From contig JANQAI010000005.1 of NCBI GenBank assembly GCA_024707145.1, positions 620,001 through 684,000 on the forward strand: DNA of 64,000 nt. The letters are read 5' to 3'. This DNA comes from Magnetospirillum sp. (lineage in GTDB: Bacteria > Pseudomonadota > Alphaproteobacteria > Rhodospirillales > Magnetospirillaceae). The notes below the pieces were generated by a model. That model was not told the DNA's origin, did not search any database, and worked only from the letters and a program-made list of their open reading frames with translations. Positions 18,917-28,686 of the stretch are shown piece by piece. The position numbers and the translations under genes were made by a program. How positions within the stretch are numbered: position 1 is the stretch's first letter; every line of letters starts with the position of its first letter.

Positions 18917-19278
18917 GCGGTACCGTTGTCATCGTCGAAGACAATGCGATGAACATGAAGCTTCTCGAGCAGGCGCTGACCATCGCCGGCTACGAGACGG
19001 TGAAATCGCCCGACGGTGACGATCTGGTGGACCTGACCGCCGATAGCGGCGCCAAGCTGGTGCTCATGGACATTCAGTTGCCCAAGCGCTCGGGCGTGGA
19101 CCTGCTCAAGCAGCTCAAGGCGGATTCGCGCACCGCCGCCGTGCCGGTGGTGGCGGTCACCGCCTTCGCCGATCCCGATTCGGTGTCCGGCTTCCTCAAG
19201 GAAGGCTTCGACCAAGTGATCACCAAGCCCCTGTCCATCCGCAAGCTGCTGGACGAGGTCACCCGTTACGTCGGTTAG
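18913..19278 (+). CDS. DivK-like single-domain response regulator
   Basis: A 121-residue stand-alone receiver. It has the acidic pair Glu9-Asp10 followed by NAMNMKLLEQ, phospho-acceptor Asp53 in LMDIQLPKRSG, VVAVTAFA, and the KPLS lysine. EDN-MNMKL, MDIQLP-SG and PVVAVTAFA are shared with Caulobacter DivK, which controls DivL. Its ATG overlaps the stop of the upstream c-di-GMP protein by 4 nt, so the two are translationally coupled and may share a phosphorelay. Whether it is the true DivK orthologue or a paralogue cannot be told from this window. Two hairpins follow as likely terminators. Confidence 0.85.
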   Translation: MSGTVVIVEDNAMNMKLLEQALTIAGYETVKSPDGDDLVDLTADSGAKLVLMDIQLPKRSGVDLLKQLKADSRTAAVPVVAVTAFADPDSVSGFLKEGFDQVITKPLSIRKLLDEVTRYVG

Positions 19279-19285
19279 AGCGGCT

Positions 19286-19352
19286 TTTCCGTCATGGCCG
19301 GGCGTGACCCGGCCATCCACGTGGACCCCCGGGTCAAGCCCGGGGGTGACGA
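19286..19352. repeat. palindromic intergenic repeat and terminator hairpins
   Basis: ATGGCCGGG and CCCGGCCAT pair at about 19293-19316, inside the frame CGTCATG...ATCCACGTGG that recurs at 51641-51676 with different, still complementary, stem bases. A second hairpin, ACCCCCGGG/CCCGGGGGT (19324-19348), follows. It lies between the DivK-like gene and the convergent phosphatase gene and probably terminates both. The shared frame with a changed stem marks a dispersed palindromic repeat family. Confidence 0.65.
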
Positions 19353-19397
19353 TAAGAGGGGTGGCGGTTCACTCTGAACCCAAAAGGCCTTTCGGGC

Positions 19398-21024
19398 TCA
19401 CGCCAGCGGGCGGAAGGCCAGGAAGGTCATGTCGTCGCGGCGGCGTTCATCGCCGCGCCAGGCCGCCAGATGCTGGAACAGCATGTCCATCTGCTCGGTC
19501 AGCGGCCGGTCGGCCACTTCCGTCAGCACCCTTTGCAGCCGCTTGCGGCCGAACAGCTGGTGCACCTGGTCGCCCACCTGGTCGGTGACGCCGTCGGTGA
19601 ACAGATAGAAGGCGCTGCCCTTGCCGTAGGGCAGCTCCTGGGCGGTGAAGCGGTAGTCCTCGGGGCTGTCCAGGTAGCCCAGGCTCATGCGGTCGCCGCG
19701 CAGCAGGCGGAAGCTGCCGTGCTCGGCCACCAGCAGCGGCAGGTTGGCGCCGGCGAAGGTCACCGTGCCCTTGTCGCGGTCCACCACGCAGATGCCGGCG
19801 TCCAGGCCGTCGTTGGACACTGCGCTGTCGCGGTCCTGGCGCAGTGCCGACTTCACCAGCCGGTTCAACTGGGTCAGCATCTCGGCCGGATCGTCGTGGC
19901 CGTGATGGTGCAGGATGCGGCTGAAGCTGGACGCCACCACGGCGGTCATGAAGGCGCCAGGCACGCCATGGCCGGTGCAGTCCATCACCGCGATGACGCC
20001 CTTGTTGCCGAAGGCGCCGGCCCAGTAATAGTCGCCGCCGACGATGTCCAGCGGCTGCCAGCCCACCGCCAGCTCGTCCACCAGCCCGGACAGGGCGCCC
20101 TGGTCGGGCAGCAGCGCGGTCTGGATGCGGCTGGCGTAGCGGATGCCGTCGTTGATGTAGCGGCTGGCCTTCTCCAGCTCGGCATTGGCCACGTTCAGCT
20201 GGGCCAGGGCGCGCTCCACGCCCTCCTTCTCGCGCGCCAGGCTCGGCGGTGCGGTCGGCCACCCGGCGCTCCAGGTCGCGGGCCAGGGCCGCCAGCTCGG
20301 CTTCCGCCTTGTCGCGGCCGTCCAGGCCGTCCTGCGATCTGCGCAGCATGGAGTTCATGGTGCCCACCAGCAGGCCCAGCTCGTCGTGGTCGTGCTTGCG
20401 CGGCAGCTCGATCAGGAAGGCGCCGGGCCGGGCCGGGTCCACCTTGCCGATGGCGGCGGTGATCTTCAGCAGCGGCTTGGTGATCATGGCGTAGAACACC
20501 GCCACCACGAGCACGCACAGCAGCACGGCGCGGGCGGCGCCCGACCACATGGTCTGGAAGACGCGGGCCAGCCAGCTGTTCATCAGCCGGCCGGCGTCCA
20601 GGCGCAGGTCCAGCAGGCCCACCGCCGACACGCTGCCGTCGGGGGCGCGGGTCTCCAGCGGCAGGGCATAGTGGGCGATGTCGCCGAACAGCTGCTCGGC
20701 CAAGGCAGGCAGCGGGGTCGACACCGCCGGGCGCGACACGCCGGCCAGCCGCCCGCCGTAATTGTCGTTGAGTACCACCTCGGCCACCGCCTCGTCCTCG
20801 AACAGGCCGCGCACCACTTCGCCGGCCAGCTCGGACGACAGCTGGTAGGCGGCCTCCACTGCCAGGCCGCGCACCAGTTGCAGGTTGGCGGCGTAGGCGT
20901 GGCCGATCTGCGCATGCATGGCGCGGTAGTCGGAAAGCAGCTCGTAGGCCGAGGACAGCAGGCCCAGCGCCAGGGCGATGGCTAAGGTGGCGAAGGCCTG
21001 TTTGAACGACAGGCCGTCCAGCAT
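19398..21024 (-). CDS. membrane HAMP-PP2C (SpoIIE-type) serine phosphatase, frameshifted in this sequence
   Basis: Repaired, this is about 541 residues: a membrane helix near the N-terminus, an extracytoplasmic sensor region (about 35-165), a second helix (AVLLCVLVVAVFYAMI), a HAMP-like linker, a coiled coil, and a SpoIIE/RsbU PP2C domain with GGDYYW, MDCTGHGVPGAFMT and DDMTFL metal ligands. It would dephosphorylate a partner such as an anti-sigma-factor antagonist; architecture resembles Pseudomonas SiaA. One extra C at CAGGCTC 20238-20244 breaks the frame (repaired DRTAELAREKEG). The start is uncertain: ATG 21024 fits the first helix, but ATG 21159 is also in frame. A diguanylate cyclase gene is divergent. 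Confidence 0.82.
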
Positions 21025-21295
21025 CCGCACTTGCGAACGGCCGGTCGGGCGCTGCGGTGCAACCGGAGGCCGGATTTGGTGCACGTCCTGGACATCCCTG
21101 CTGGTGGGGCCATGGCTCGGGGGGCCGAAACGCCGCACATTGTGTGGAAGTTGGGCCATCCCGTCCAGCCCCGTCGCGCGTCGTCGCGACATTTTGTCAC
21201 ATTCAGGGGATAAGCGACGGTGGAATCCCGGCGGCGCGCGGGTCCAGACTGACGTCGCCACGGGCGTCTATCCGCGGCCATGGCCGGGGAGAAAC
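21025..21295. promoter_or_regulatory. divergent promoter region between phosphatase and diguanylate cyclase genes
   Basis: This 271-bp stretch separates the phosphatase start (21024, minus) from the response-regulator start (21296, plus). In-frame upstream codons extend the phosphatase frame without typical protein character. I see no clear -35/-10 pair. A GGGGAGA ribosome site precedes ATG 21296. A later upstream start for the phosphatase would use part of this region. Confidence 0.35.
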
Positions 21296-22720
21296 ATGAG
21301 CGACACGCAGTCCAAGCAGCGGCTGACCTTCAAGGGCGGGCGGCCCCCGGCGCCCGAGGCCGAGCCCTGGCCGGTGCTGGTGGTGGACGACGACCCCCAG
21401 GTCCATGCCATGACGCGGGTGCTGCTGCGCGACTTCGACTTCCAGGCGCGCGGCTTCCAGGTGATCAGCGCCCATTCCGCCGCCGAGGCGCGGGAAATCC
21501 TGGCCGCGCGCGACGACCTCCCGGTCATGCTGCTGGACGTGGTGATGGAAACCGACGACGCCGGCCTGGGCCTCGCCCGCTACGTGCGCGAGGAGTTGGG
21601 CAACCACCGCCTGCGCATCATCCTGCGCACCGGCCAGCCCGGCGAGGCGCCCGAGCGGCGCGTCATGCTGGACTACGACATCAACGACTATCGCTCCAAG
21701 ACCGATCTGACGGCGCAGAAGATGTTCACCGCCATGGTGGCGGCGCTGCGGTCGTGGACGCACATCGCCACCATCGAGGGCCTGAACGCCACGCTGGAGG
21801 CGCGGGTGGCCGAGCGCACCCGCGAGCTGGAGGAGGCCCGCGCCTTCGCCGAACGGCTGGTGGAGATGCTGCCCAATCCGGTGTGGCTGAAGGACGAGCG
21901 GGGCCGCTACCGCCTGTACAACCGCGCCTTCCGCGAGTTCTTCGCCATCGGCCCCACCGCATGGCACGGCCGCACCGCCGCCGAGGTGCTGGGCGAACAC
22001 CTGCCCGTCGAGGAGATGGAGACCGACGCCACCCTGATGAGCGGGGGCGGCGAGCGGCTGGACTACGAGATGTCCATGCCCGACGTCACCGGCATGCCGC
22101 GCGCCCTGATGGTGTCCAAGTCGCTGCTGCGCCTGGGCGACGGCGAGCCGCACGGGCTGGTGGCCGTCGCCACCGACATCACCGAGCGCAAGGGGCTGGA
22201 GCGCGAGCTGCGCCGGCTGGCTACCGTCGATCCGCTGACCGGCGCCTTCAACCGGCGCTATTTCCTGTCGGCGGCGGTGCAGGAGATGGAGCGCGCCGCC
22301 CGCTACGGCACACCGCTGGCGGTGATGATGGTGGATATCGACCACTTCAAGCGTATCAACGACCTGCATGGTCATGCCCTGGGTGACGAGGTGCTGAAGC
22401 AGGTGGTGGAGGTCTGCCGCGCCAACCTGCGCGAGGTGGACGTGTTCGCCCGGCTGGGCGGCGAGGAATTCGCCGCGCTGCTGCCCCAGACCGCCATGCC
22501 CGGCGCCCATGGCCTGGCCGAGCGGCTGCGGCGCGCGGTGGCCGAAATGCTGGTGCCCATCGCCGGCCAGGACGTGCGTGTCACCATCAGTGTGGGCGTG
22601 GCCGAGCGCCATTCCGACGAAACTCGCTTCGACCATCTGCTGGGCCGGGCCGACCAGGCGCTGTACTGCGCCAAGCAAGCCGGACGCGACCGCGTGGAGA
22701 TATCCGCATCGCGGGGTTGA
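21296..22720 (+). CDS. response regulator diguanylate cyclase (REC-PAS-GGDEF)
   Basis: A 474-residue cytoplasmic protein. The receiver (about 27-165) has Asp31-Asp32-Asp33 and phospho-acceptor Asp81 in MLLDVVMET; its RTGQPGEAPERRVMLDYDINDYRSKT segment is typical of receivers fused to GGDEF or DUF3369 domains. A coiled linker, a PAS domain (about 195-305) and a GGDEF domain follow, with an intact GGEEF (388-392) and an RxxD inhibitory site (REVD, 379-382). It should make c-di-GMP under feedback control. ATG 21296 has GGGGAGA upstream. It is divergent from the PP2C phosphatase and followed by a PAS protein, suggesting one signalling unit. Confidence 0.92.
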   Translation: MSDTQSKQRLTFKGGRPPAPEAEPWPVLVVDDDPQVHAMTRVLLRDFDFQARGFQVISAHSAAEAREILAARDDLPVMLLDVVMETDDAGLGLARYVREELGNHRLRIILRTGQPGEAPERRVMLDYDINDYRSKTDLTAQKMFTAMVAALRSWTHIATIEGLNATLEARVAERTRELEEARAFAERLVEMLPNPVWLKDERGRYRLYNRAFREFFAIGPTAWHGRTAAEVLGEHLPVEEMETDATLMSGGGERLDYEMSMPDVTGMPRALMVSKSLLRLGDGEPHGLVAVATDITERKGLERELRRLATVDPLTGAFNRRYFLSAAVQEMERAARYGTPLAVMMVDIDHFKRINDLHGHALGDEVLKQVVEVCRANLREVDVFARLGGEEFAALLPQTAMPGAHGLAERLRRAVAEMLVPIAGQDVRVTISVGVAERHSDETRFDHLLGRADQALYCAKQAGRDRVEISASRG

Positions 22721-22778
22721 TGCAGATGCGGGAAAGGTTTACCTCCCTAGATGGGGTACCTTGTCGGAGGGGGTAGGT

Positions 22779-23546
22779 TTGGAGCCGGGCGACAACGTCA
22801 TTGACCTTGCCAAGGAGCGGCGCCGTCGCGGCCCGCGCTTCAATGGCGGGCTCATGGACATCCTCGAGGTCAGCCGCGACCTCGTCTGTCTGTGCCGGCA
22901 GGGGGCCATCACCGCCATCAACGGCGCCGGCGCCCGCATGCTGGGCGCCGCCACCACCGACGAGCTGGTGGGCCGGCGCATGGACGAGTTCCTGGTGCCC
23001 GAATACGGCAGCATGCTGGAACTGTTTCTGTCGGGTCTGGCCAGCGAGGACAAGGCGGTGCCCACCCGCATCCTGGCGCTGGACAAGAGCGTCAAGGCGG
23101 TGGAGATGCAGACCTTCCGCGCCCGCGAGATCGCCCCCGACGCCACCGTGGTGGTGTGCCGCGAGCTGGGCGCCCAGCCCGAGGCGGCGGGGCAGATGGA
23201 CGAGGCGGACCTGAATTTCCGCCTGCTGGTGGACAACGGCATGAACATGGCCTGCCACGTCCAGGACGGGGTGGTGCGCTACGTCAATCACGCCGGCGTC
23301 GCCCTGCTGGGGGCCGAGGGGCCCGAGGCGCTGGTGGGCCGCGCCCTGCTGGACCTGATGGACGGCCCCAGCGGGGTGATCGTGGACGGCGACGGCCTGC
23401 GCGCGCTGGCCGAGGTGGGGGCGGTGTTGCCGCTGACCCTGCGCACCGCCCTGGGCGACACCGTGGCGGTACTGGCCCGCTTCACCCTGGTGCCCTCGGC
23501 TTCCGGGGTCGAGGTGATGATGGAGGCCTGTCCCACCGGCCTTTGA
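22779..23546 (+). CDS. two-PAS-domain protein without output domain
   Basis: A 255-residue protein with two PAS modules: one around MDILEVSRDLVCLCRQGAITAINGAG (about 28-130) and one around LLVDNGMNMACHVQDGVVRYVNHAG (about 150-245). No kinase, cyclase or other output domain follows, so it may bind a ligand and act on a partner. I choose TTG 22779 because a strong GGAGGGGG site lies just upstream and the residues after it (EPGDNVIDLAKERRRR) look like the true N-terminus; ATG 22855 is the alternative. It is 58 bp downstream of the diguanylate cyclase gene on the same strand. Confidence 0.75.
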   Translation: MEPGDNVIDLAKERRRRGPRFNGGLMDILEVSRDLVCLCRQGAITAINGAGARMLGAATTDELVGRRMDEFLVPEYGSMLELFLSGLASEDKAVPTRILALDKSVKAVEMQTFRAREIAPDATVVVCRELGAQPEAAGQMDEADLNFRLLVDNGMNMACHVQDGVVRYVNHAGVALLGAEGPEALVGRALLDLMDGPSGVIVDGDGLRALAEVGAVLPLTLRTALGDTVAVLARFTLVPSASGVEVMMEACPTGL

Positions 23547-23626
23547 CCGACACCCCTTCCTTGCCCCTTGCCATGAGGTGGCCTCGATTGTTTATGGATT
23601 GGAAGGATTGGGGAAGGGGAACCGCC

Positions 23627-26349
23627 GTGGACGAAGCCACGACGAAGACACGCTTCTGGACGCACCGGCGCCGGCTGTGGGCCGTGGGCGCCGCCGTGGC
23701 GACGCTGCTGTTGACGGCCGGCGGCCATTGGCTGCCTGACTGGGGGCTGCGCTACGGCCTGCTGCGCTCGTTGCGCGATCTGGGCTGGAGCCAGGTAAGC
23801 GTGGCGGCCGCCAATCTGTCCCTGTTCAACGGTGCCATCGTGGTGCGCCAGGTGACCGCCGGCGAGGAGCCTGGGGCGCATGCTGGGCATCGACGGCCTC
23901 AACCTCGATTTCCGCTGGAAGCCGCTGTTCTCGCGCCGGGTGTCGCTGGAGCGCCTGGCCCTGGAGGGCGTCGACGTGGAGGCCCGCCGCGAGGGCGCCG
24001 ACTGGGTGGTCAACGGGCTGCCCCTGACTGTCGGCGGCGGCGGTGAGGGCGGTTCGTCCTGGAGCTATGAAGTCTCCGCGCTGTCCCTGACCGCCAGCCG
24101 CATCCATCTCACCGACGGTCCTACCCGCGCCGAGATCGAGGTGGACCGGCTGGATCTGGCCGACCTGAAAAGCTGGGAGCCGGCGCTGCCGGCGCGCTTC
24201 CAGATGAATGGGCGGATCAATGGCGCACCCTTCAGCCTGGAGGGTACGGCCACGCCCTTCGCCGACCGGCCCGGCTTCGCGTTCCATCTCGGACTGGACC
24301 AGTTCGATCTGGCCGCCGTGGCGGAGGCCGCCCGCAGCGCCGGGCTCGGCCAGGTGTCGGGGCGGGCGAACGCCGATCTGGCCGTGCAGGGCGACCTGGA
24401 TGGACGGATCACCGCCGCCGGCACGCTGGGGCTCAAGGCGGGCGGCTGGGCCGATGGCGGCACCAAGGTGAATGCCGCCGAACTTGCTCTCGCCTTCGAC
24501 AATTTGGCTTGGGATGCCGGCGGCGTGATCACCGCCGCCGGCACCGCCGCGGCGCAGGAGCCTGCGGGTCGAGGACGGCGGGGTGGCGGTGACCGCCGCA
24601 ACCGCCCAGCTGGCGGCCCGCTCGGCCAAGTACGAGGCCAAGCCTGGCCGGCTGTCCTGGGACGGCACCCTGCATGCCGAGCGCCACCAGTTGGTGGCCG
24701 GCGACACCCGCATCGAGCACGCCAGCCTGGATTGGGCCGGTGCCACCCGCTTCGACTTCGCCGCGGCGGCGGCTTCCTTCCTTCATGCCGAGGGCAAGGC
24801 GGCGGCGGCGGGCACCCGCATCGCCGTGGGGCCGTTGGCCCTGGAGGCCGAGCGCATGACCGCCGAAGGCGTGTTCCAGCACGCCCGCCCCGACGGCATG
24901 CTGCCGCCTTTGGCCGGGCGCATGGATGCGGCCCTGGACAATGTGTGGGTGCGCGAGCCCGGTCTGGACTGGATGCGTGCGAGCCATGTCCAGGTGGGCG
25001 ATCTGCGGTTGACGCCTGGCGCCAACGCCAGCCTGGGCCGGCTGGAGGCGCAGGGATTGGCGGTCCTGGCCCGTCCCGGCAAGGGCGGCTTCCCCTGGCG
25101 GCTGGAGGCGCGCCAGGCGGTGATGGAGCGGGCCACCCTGGCGGGCGACGGCACCAGCAGCTTCGGCTCCGTCGCCCTGGCCGGGGCGCGGGCGCGGGCC
25201 ACCCGGACCAAGGACGGTTTCCTCGGCCTGCCCGAGACGACGAACGAGGCCGCGCCGGATTCCGCGCGGCCGCGCATGATCCTGCGCCGGCTGCATCTGG
25301 GCGGCGACAGCCGCATCGATTTCGTGGACCGCTCCCTGTCCGAGCCGGTGCGCCTGACCCTGGAGGGCGTCGAGGTGGACATGTCCGACCTGGACAGCTT
25401 CCGCCCCGACCACGACAGCCCGTTCACCGCCAAGGCCCGCATCGGTGCCGCCCAGCTGTCGGCCCAGGGGCGGGCGCGCCCCTTCGCCGCCCTGGTCGGC
25501 GGCGAGATGAAGGGGACCGTGCGGGCGCTGGAATTGCCGCCCCTGTCGCCCTATGCCGCCGACACCATGGGCGTGCACCTGCAGACCGGCCAGTTGGACG
25601 CCGAGTTGGCCCTCTCGATCACCCAGGGCAAGCTGGACGGCGGCATGCAGCTGGTGCTGAACGAGCTGTTCGTCGCCCAGCCCGACCCCAACGCCCCCCT
25701 GGCCAAGAGCGCCGACATGCCGGTGGAGACGGTGCTGGATCTGCTGCGGGATTCCGACAACCGCATCCGCCTGTCCATCCCGGTGCGCGGCGACCTTGCC
25801 AATCCCGACTTCGACGTCAGCGACGCCGTGGGCCAGGCGGTGGGCGGCGCGCTGCGCTCCACCGTGTTCACCACGCTGAAGGTGGCCTTCCCCCTGGCCG
25901 GGCTGATCAGCCTGGTCATCGACGACAGCGAAAGCCGCCGGCTGGCGCTGGAACCCCTGGGTTTCGCTCCCGGCAGCGAGACTCTGGGCGCGGCCGAGAC
26001 CAAGCGCCTGGATGCGGTGGCGGCGCTGATGGCGCAACGGCCCACCCTCAAGCTCACCCTGTGCGGCGTCGCCACCCAGGAGGGCGACGGTCCCGCCCTG
26101 GCCGAACGCCGACGGCTGGAGGAGCTGGGACTGCTGGCGCGCCTTCAGAACATGGTGGGGGCGGCGCCCAATCCGCGGGCTCTGCCGGTGGATGCGGCCC
26201 AACTGACACGTCTGGCCGATGCCCGCGCCCTGGCGGCCAAGACCTTCCTCGTGGAACAGAGGAATGTGGACCCCGGCCGCCTGTTCGTCTGCCGCCCTCG
26301 GGTGGAGGCCGATGCCAAGGCGCTGCCCCGCGTGGACCTGGTGCTGTGA
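23627..26349 (+). CDS. DUF748/AsmA-like envelope protein, two frameshifts in this sequence
   Basis: Repaired, this is about 906 residues: an N-terminal signal-anchor helix (LWAVGAAVATLLLTAGG), a long beta-rich AsmA/DUF748 region with repeated LSRLxLxGxxV and INFVDRS-like patterns (here SRIDFVDRSLSEPVRLTL), and the usual OmpA-like tail (PLGFAPGSETLGAAETKRLDAVAALMAQRPTLKL). Family members resemble bridge-like lipid-transfer or envelope-assembly proteins. The start is GTG 23627 after GGGGAAGGGGAA; an ATG at 23594 is possible. Extra C bases in GAGCCTG at 23867-23873 and 24558-24564 break the frame; correction gives GEELGRMLG and QELRVEDGG. It stands alone. Confidence 0.82.
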
Positions 26350-26568
26350 TCAGCGCAGCGAGATAGCCTCCATCACCTCGGTCTGGGCCTGGCTCCAGAA
26401 ATCCGGCTCATGCCCCTCGGGCCGTCCCGCCTGTTCCCACAAGGCATGGGCGCGGGCGCGGATCATTTCCATCACCTCGTCGGCCTGGCGGGAATACCCC
26501 ACCGGGCCGAAGCCGGTGGCCCGCTGCGCGATGTCCCAGGCCATTCCTGCCTCCTCGCCGTTGGCCAT
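26350..26568 (-). CDS. DUF2934 domain small protein
   Basis: A 72-residue protein. Residues about 34-60 (MIRARAHALWEQAGRPEGHEPDFWSQAQ) match the DUF2934 pattern IRxRAYxLWExxGRPxGxxxxxW. The family is widespread in alphaproteobacteria, often near stress genes, with no known function. Its stop directly abuts the end of the DUF748 gene on the other strand. Start ATG 26568. The sequence shows no membrane segment. Confidence 0.8.
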   Translation of the reverse strand: MANGEEAGMAWDIAQRATGFGPVGYSRQADEVMEMIRARAHALWEQAGRPEGHEPDFWSQAQTEVMEAISLR

Positions 26569-26770
26569 AGGTCAACATCGACCGGCCAGGGCAGGTTCCG
26601 TTTCCACCGATGGATATATCGGTGCATCGTGTTTTCGTTAAAGTTGTAATCACCCCGCCTGCCAGTAAATAATGAGATGATTATTCAGCGCTGCGCTGCG
26701 GGGTCAAATCGCAACAAAAACTTGTTTCCATCTTGATCCAGCTACCCGAACTCTGTCACATAGGCCGAAC
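26569..26770. other. AT-richer intergenic region upstream of the outer-membrane receptor
   Basis: This 202-bp gap holds the divergent starts of the DUF2934 gene and the receptor gene. It is clearly AT-richer than its surroundings around 26600-26740 (for example GTTTTCGTTAAAG near 26631 and AAATAATGAGATGATTATT near 26665), as expected for promoters. I could not assign a confident -35/-10 pair or a metal or cobalamin riboswitch. Confidence 0.35.
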
Positions 26771-28686
26771 TTGACGACAGGGTGGCGGAGCAATGTCCTT
26801 CGGGGGGGGAAATGGGGGGCCGGCGGGGCGGCTCTTCTTGCTTTGGCGTGTGGATGGGCGGGGCCGGCGGCGGCCGACGATCCCTTCGTGGACACGCGCG
26901 TGATGACGCGCCATGCCGGCCAGGTGCTGCCCGACCTCATCCCCTATGAAGGGGCGCTGGGCGGCAAGACCACCTTCCTCTACCGCCGCGAGGCGGTGCC
27001 GGCCTACGAACCCAATTTCGAGGACGTGGCGGCGGCGCCCAAGCCGGTGGCCCTGATGGCGGGCGTCAGCGAATCCAGCACCTCGACCCTGGCGACCCGC
27101 TTGCGCGCAGCCGGCAAGGATTGGGCGGCGGGCGCCGCCTTCCGCAGCGAGCAGGGGCACGCCTATCGCGACGGCGCCGGCACCAAGCTGAATTTCGGCT
27201 ACCAGCGCAGAATCCGAGTGGCTGGGCGCCCGCTGGGGCAAGGCCGAGGATACCCTGGTGCAGATCGGCTTCGCCCGCGACGTGCTCGACAATGCCAAGC
27301 TGCTTAATTACGGCCTGGACGCGGACGCCCTGGGCCAGGGTGGCGCCCGCGCCTCGGTGGAAAGTCGTCGCCTGTCCGGCTGGTTCAACCAGGCCGGTGG
27401 GCTGGTGGCCTGGGGCTACGCCCACGTGGACGTGGACAATTTCACCCTGCGCCAGCCCAGCGCCGTTCGCATCAACGGCGTCGGCGACCATTCCGCCGTC
27501 CGCGCCAATGGTTGGCTCGCCCATGACGAGGCCGGCAGCCGTACTCTGTTCGGTACCGAGCTGGCCCGCCAGCTGCACACCGCCAAGCGTTACGGCCGCG
27601 AGTTCGGCCCCGACACTATCACCGGCTTCTGGGTGCCGGGCGTCGAGCCTGCTGCGCGCCAGCACCTGGGCCGAGCACAGCCGCACCCTGGGCAAGACCA
27701 AGCTGGAGGCGGGCCTACGCTACGACGCCATCGGCATGAGCGCCGCCGACGTCCACAGCCGGCCGGGCGCGCCGGGCGTCTATTCCTCGACGCCGCAGGA
27801 ACTGTACGACCGGTATTACGGCGCCAACCGCGACAACGACAGCCTGGACCACAACATCAGCGGCCGGCTGCGTGCCGAGCAGAGCGTGGCGCCCGGTGCG
27901 CTGGCCTTCGTCGACCTGTCGCGCATGGTGCGCAGCCCTGACCATACCGAGCGCTACAACGCCAATGGCGGCCCAGCGCCGCTGGTGGAGGTGGGCAACC
28001 CCACCCTTGACCCCGAGGCCCATTACAAGGCGGCCTTGGGTGGGTCGGTCAGCGGCGGCGGCTACAAGGGCTATGGTCGCGCTTCGGCACCGGGGGCGTG
28101 GCAGGTGGAGGCCAGCACCTGGCACGACCGCGTGGCGGATTTCGTCACCATCGACATGGCGCGCGGCCAGTCGGGCGTGGCGGTGGCCACCGGCGGCCAA
28201 GTCTACCGCAACGTGGACGCCGCCATCAGCGGCATCTCGGCCGATCTGCGCTCCATCCTGGCCGAACATCTGGCGGTGCGCCTGAACCTCACCGGGCAGC
28301 GCGGACGCAACCTGACCGACCACCGGCCGCTCTATCAGGTCCCGCCGCTGGAGGCGAACCTGTTCCTCGACACCTTCGGCGGCGATGCCGATTTCGGCTG
28401 GAACGCCGGCACCCGCCTGCGCGCCGTGGCGGCCAAGCGGGCGGTGGACAGCAGCTTCGCCACCGGTTCGGGCATGGACACCGCCGGCCCGGCCGGCGGC
28501 TTCGCCACCGTGGACGTCTATGGCGGCGTCAGTTTCGGTGATTCGGTGGCGGTGACCCTGGGCGTGGACAACGTCTTCGACAAGCTCTACCGCGAGCATC
28601 TGAAGGCGACGCCCATGACCTCCACCGGCATCATGCCCAATGCCCCCGGCCGCACCCTGGTGCTGCGGGCACTGGTCACTTTCTGA
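26771..28686 (+). CDS. TonB-dependent receptor-like outer-membrane beta-barrel, two frameshifts in this sequence
   Basis: Repaired, this is about 637 residues: a signal peptide (ALLALACGWAGPAAA) and a beta-barrel with receptor-like strands, ending in DNVFDKLYREHL...PNAPGRTLVLRALVTF with a C-terminal Phe. The distal half resembles copper-type TonB receptors. There is little room for the usual plug: the barrel pattern begins by about residue 60. One extra base near 27209-27212 and an extra C in GAGCCTG at 27645-27651 break the frame. The start (TTG 26771) is doubtful; ATG 26793 becomes in-frame if the G8 run at 26802-26809 should be G9. The substrate is unknown. A ferredoxin-like gene converges on its end. 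Confidence 0.7.

Noticed and set aside
26569..26770. Cobalamin or metal riboswitch before the receptor gene
   Set aside because: No B12-box-like or other conserved riboswitch core could be recognised, and the 5' region is short.
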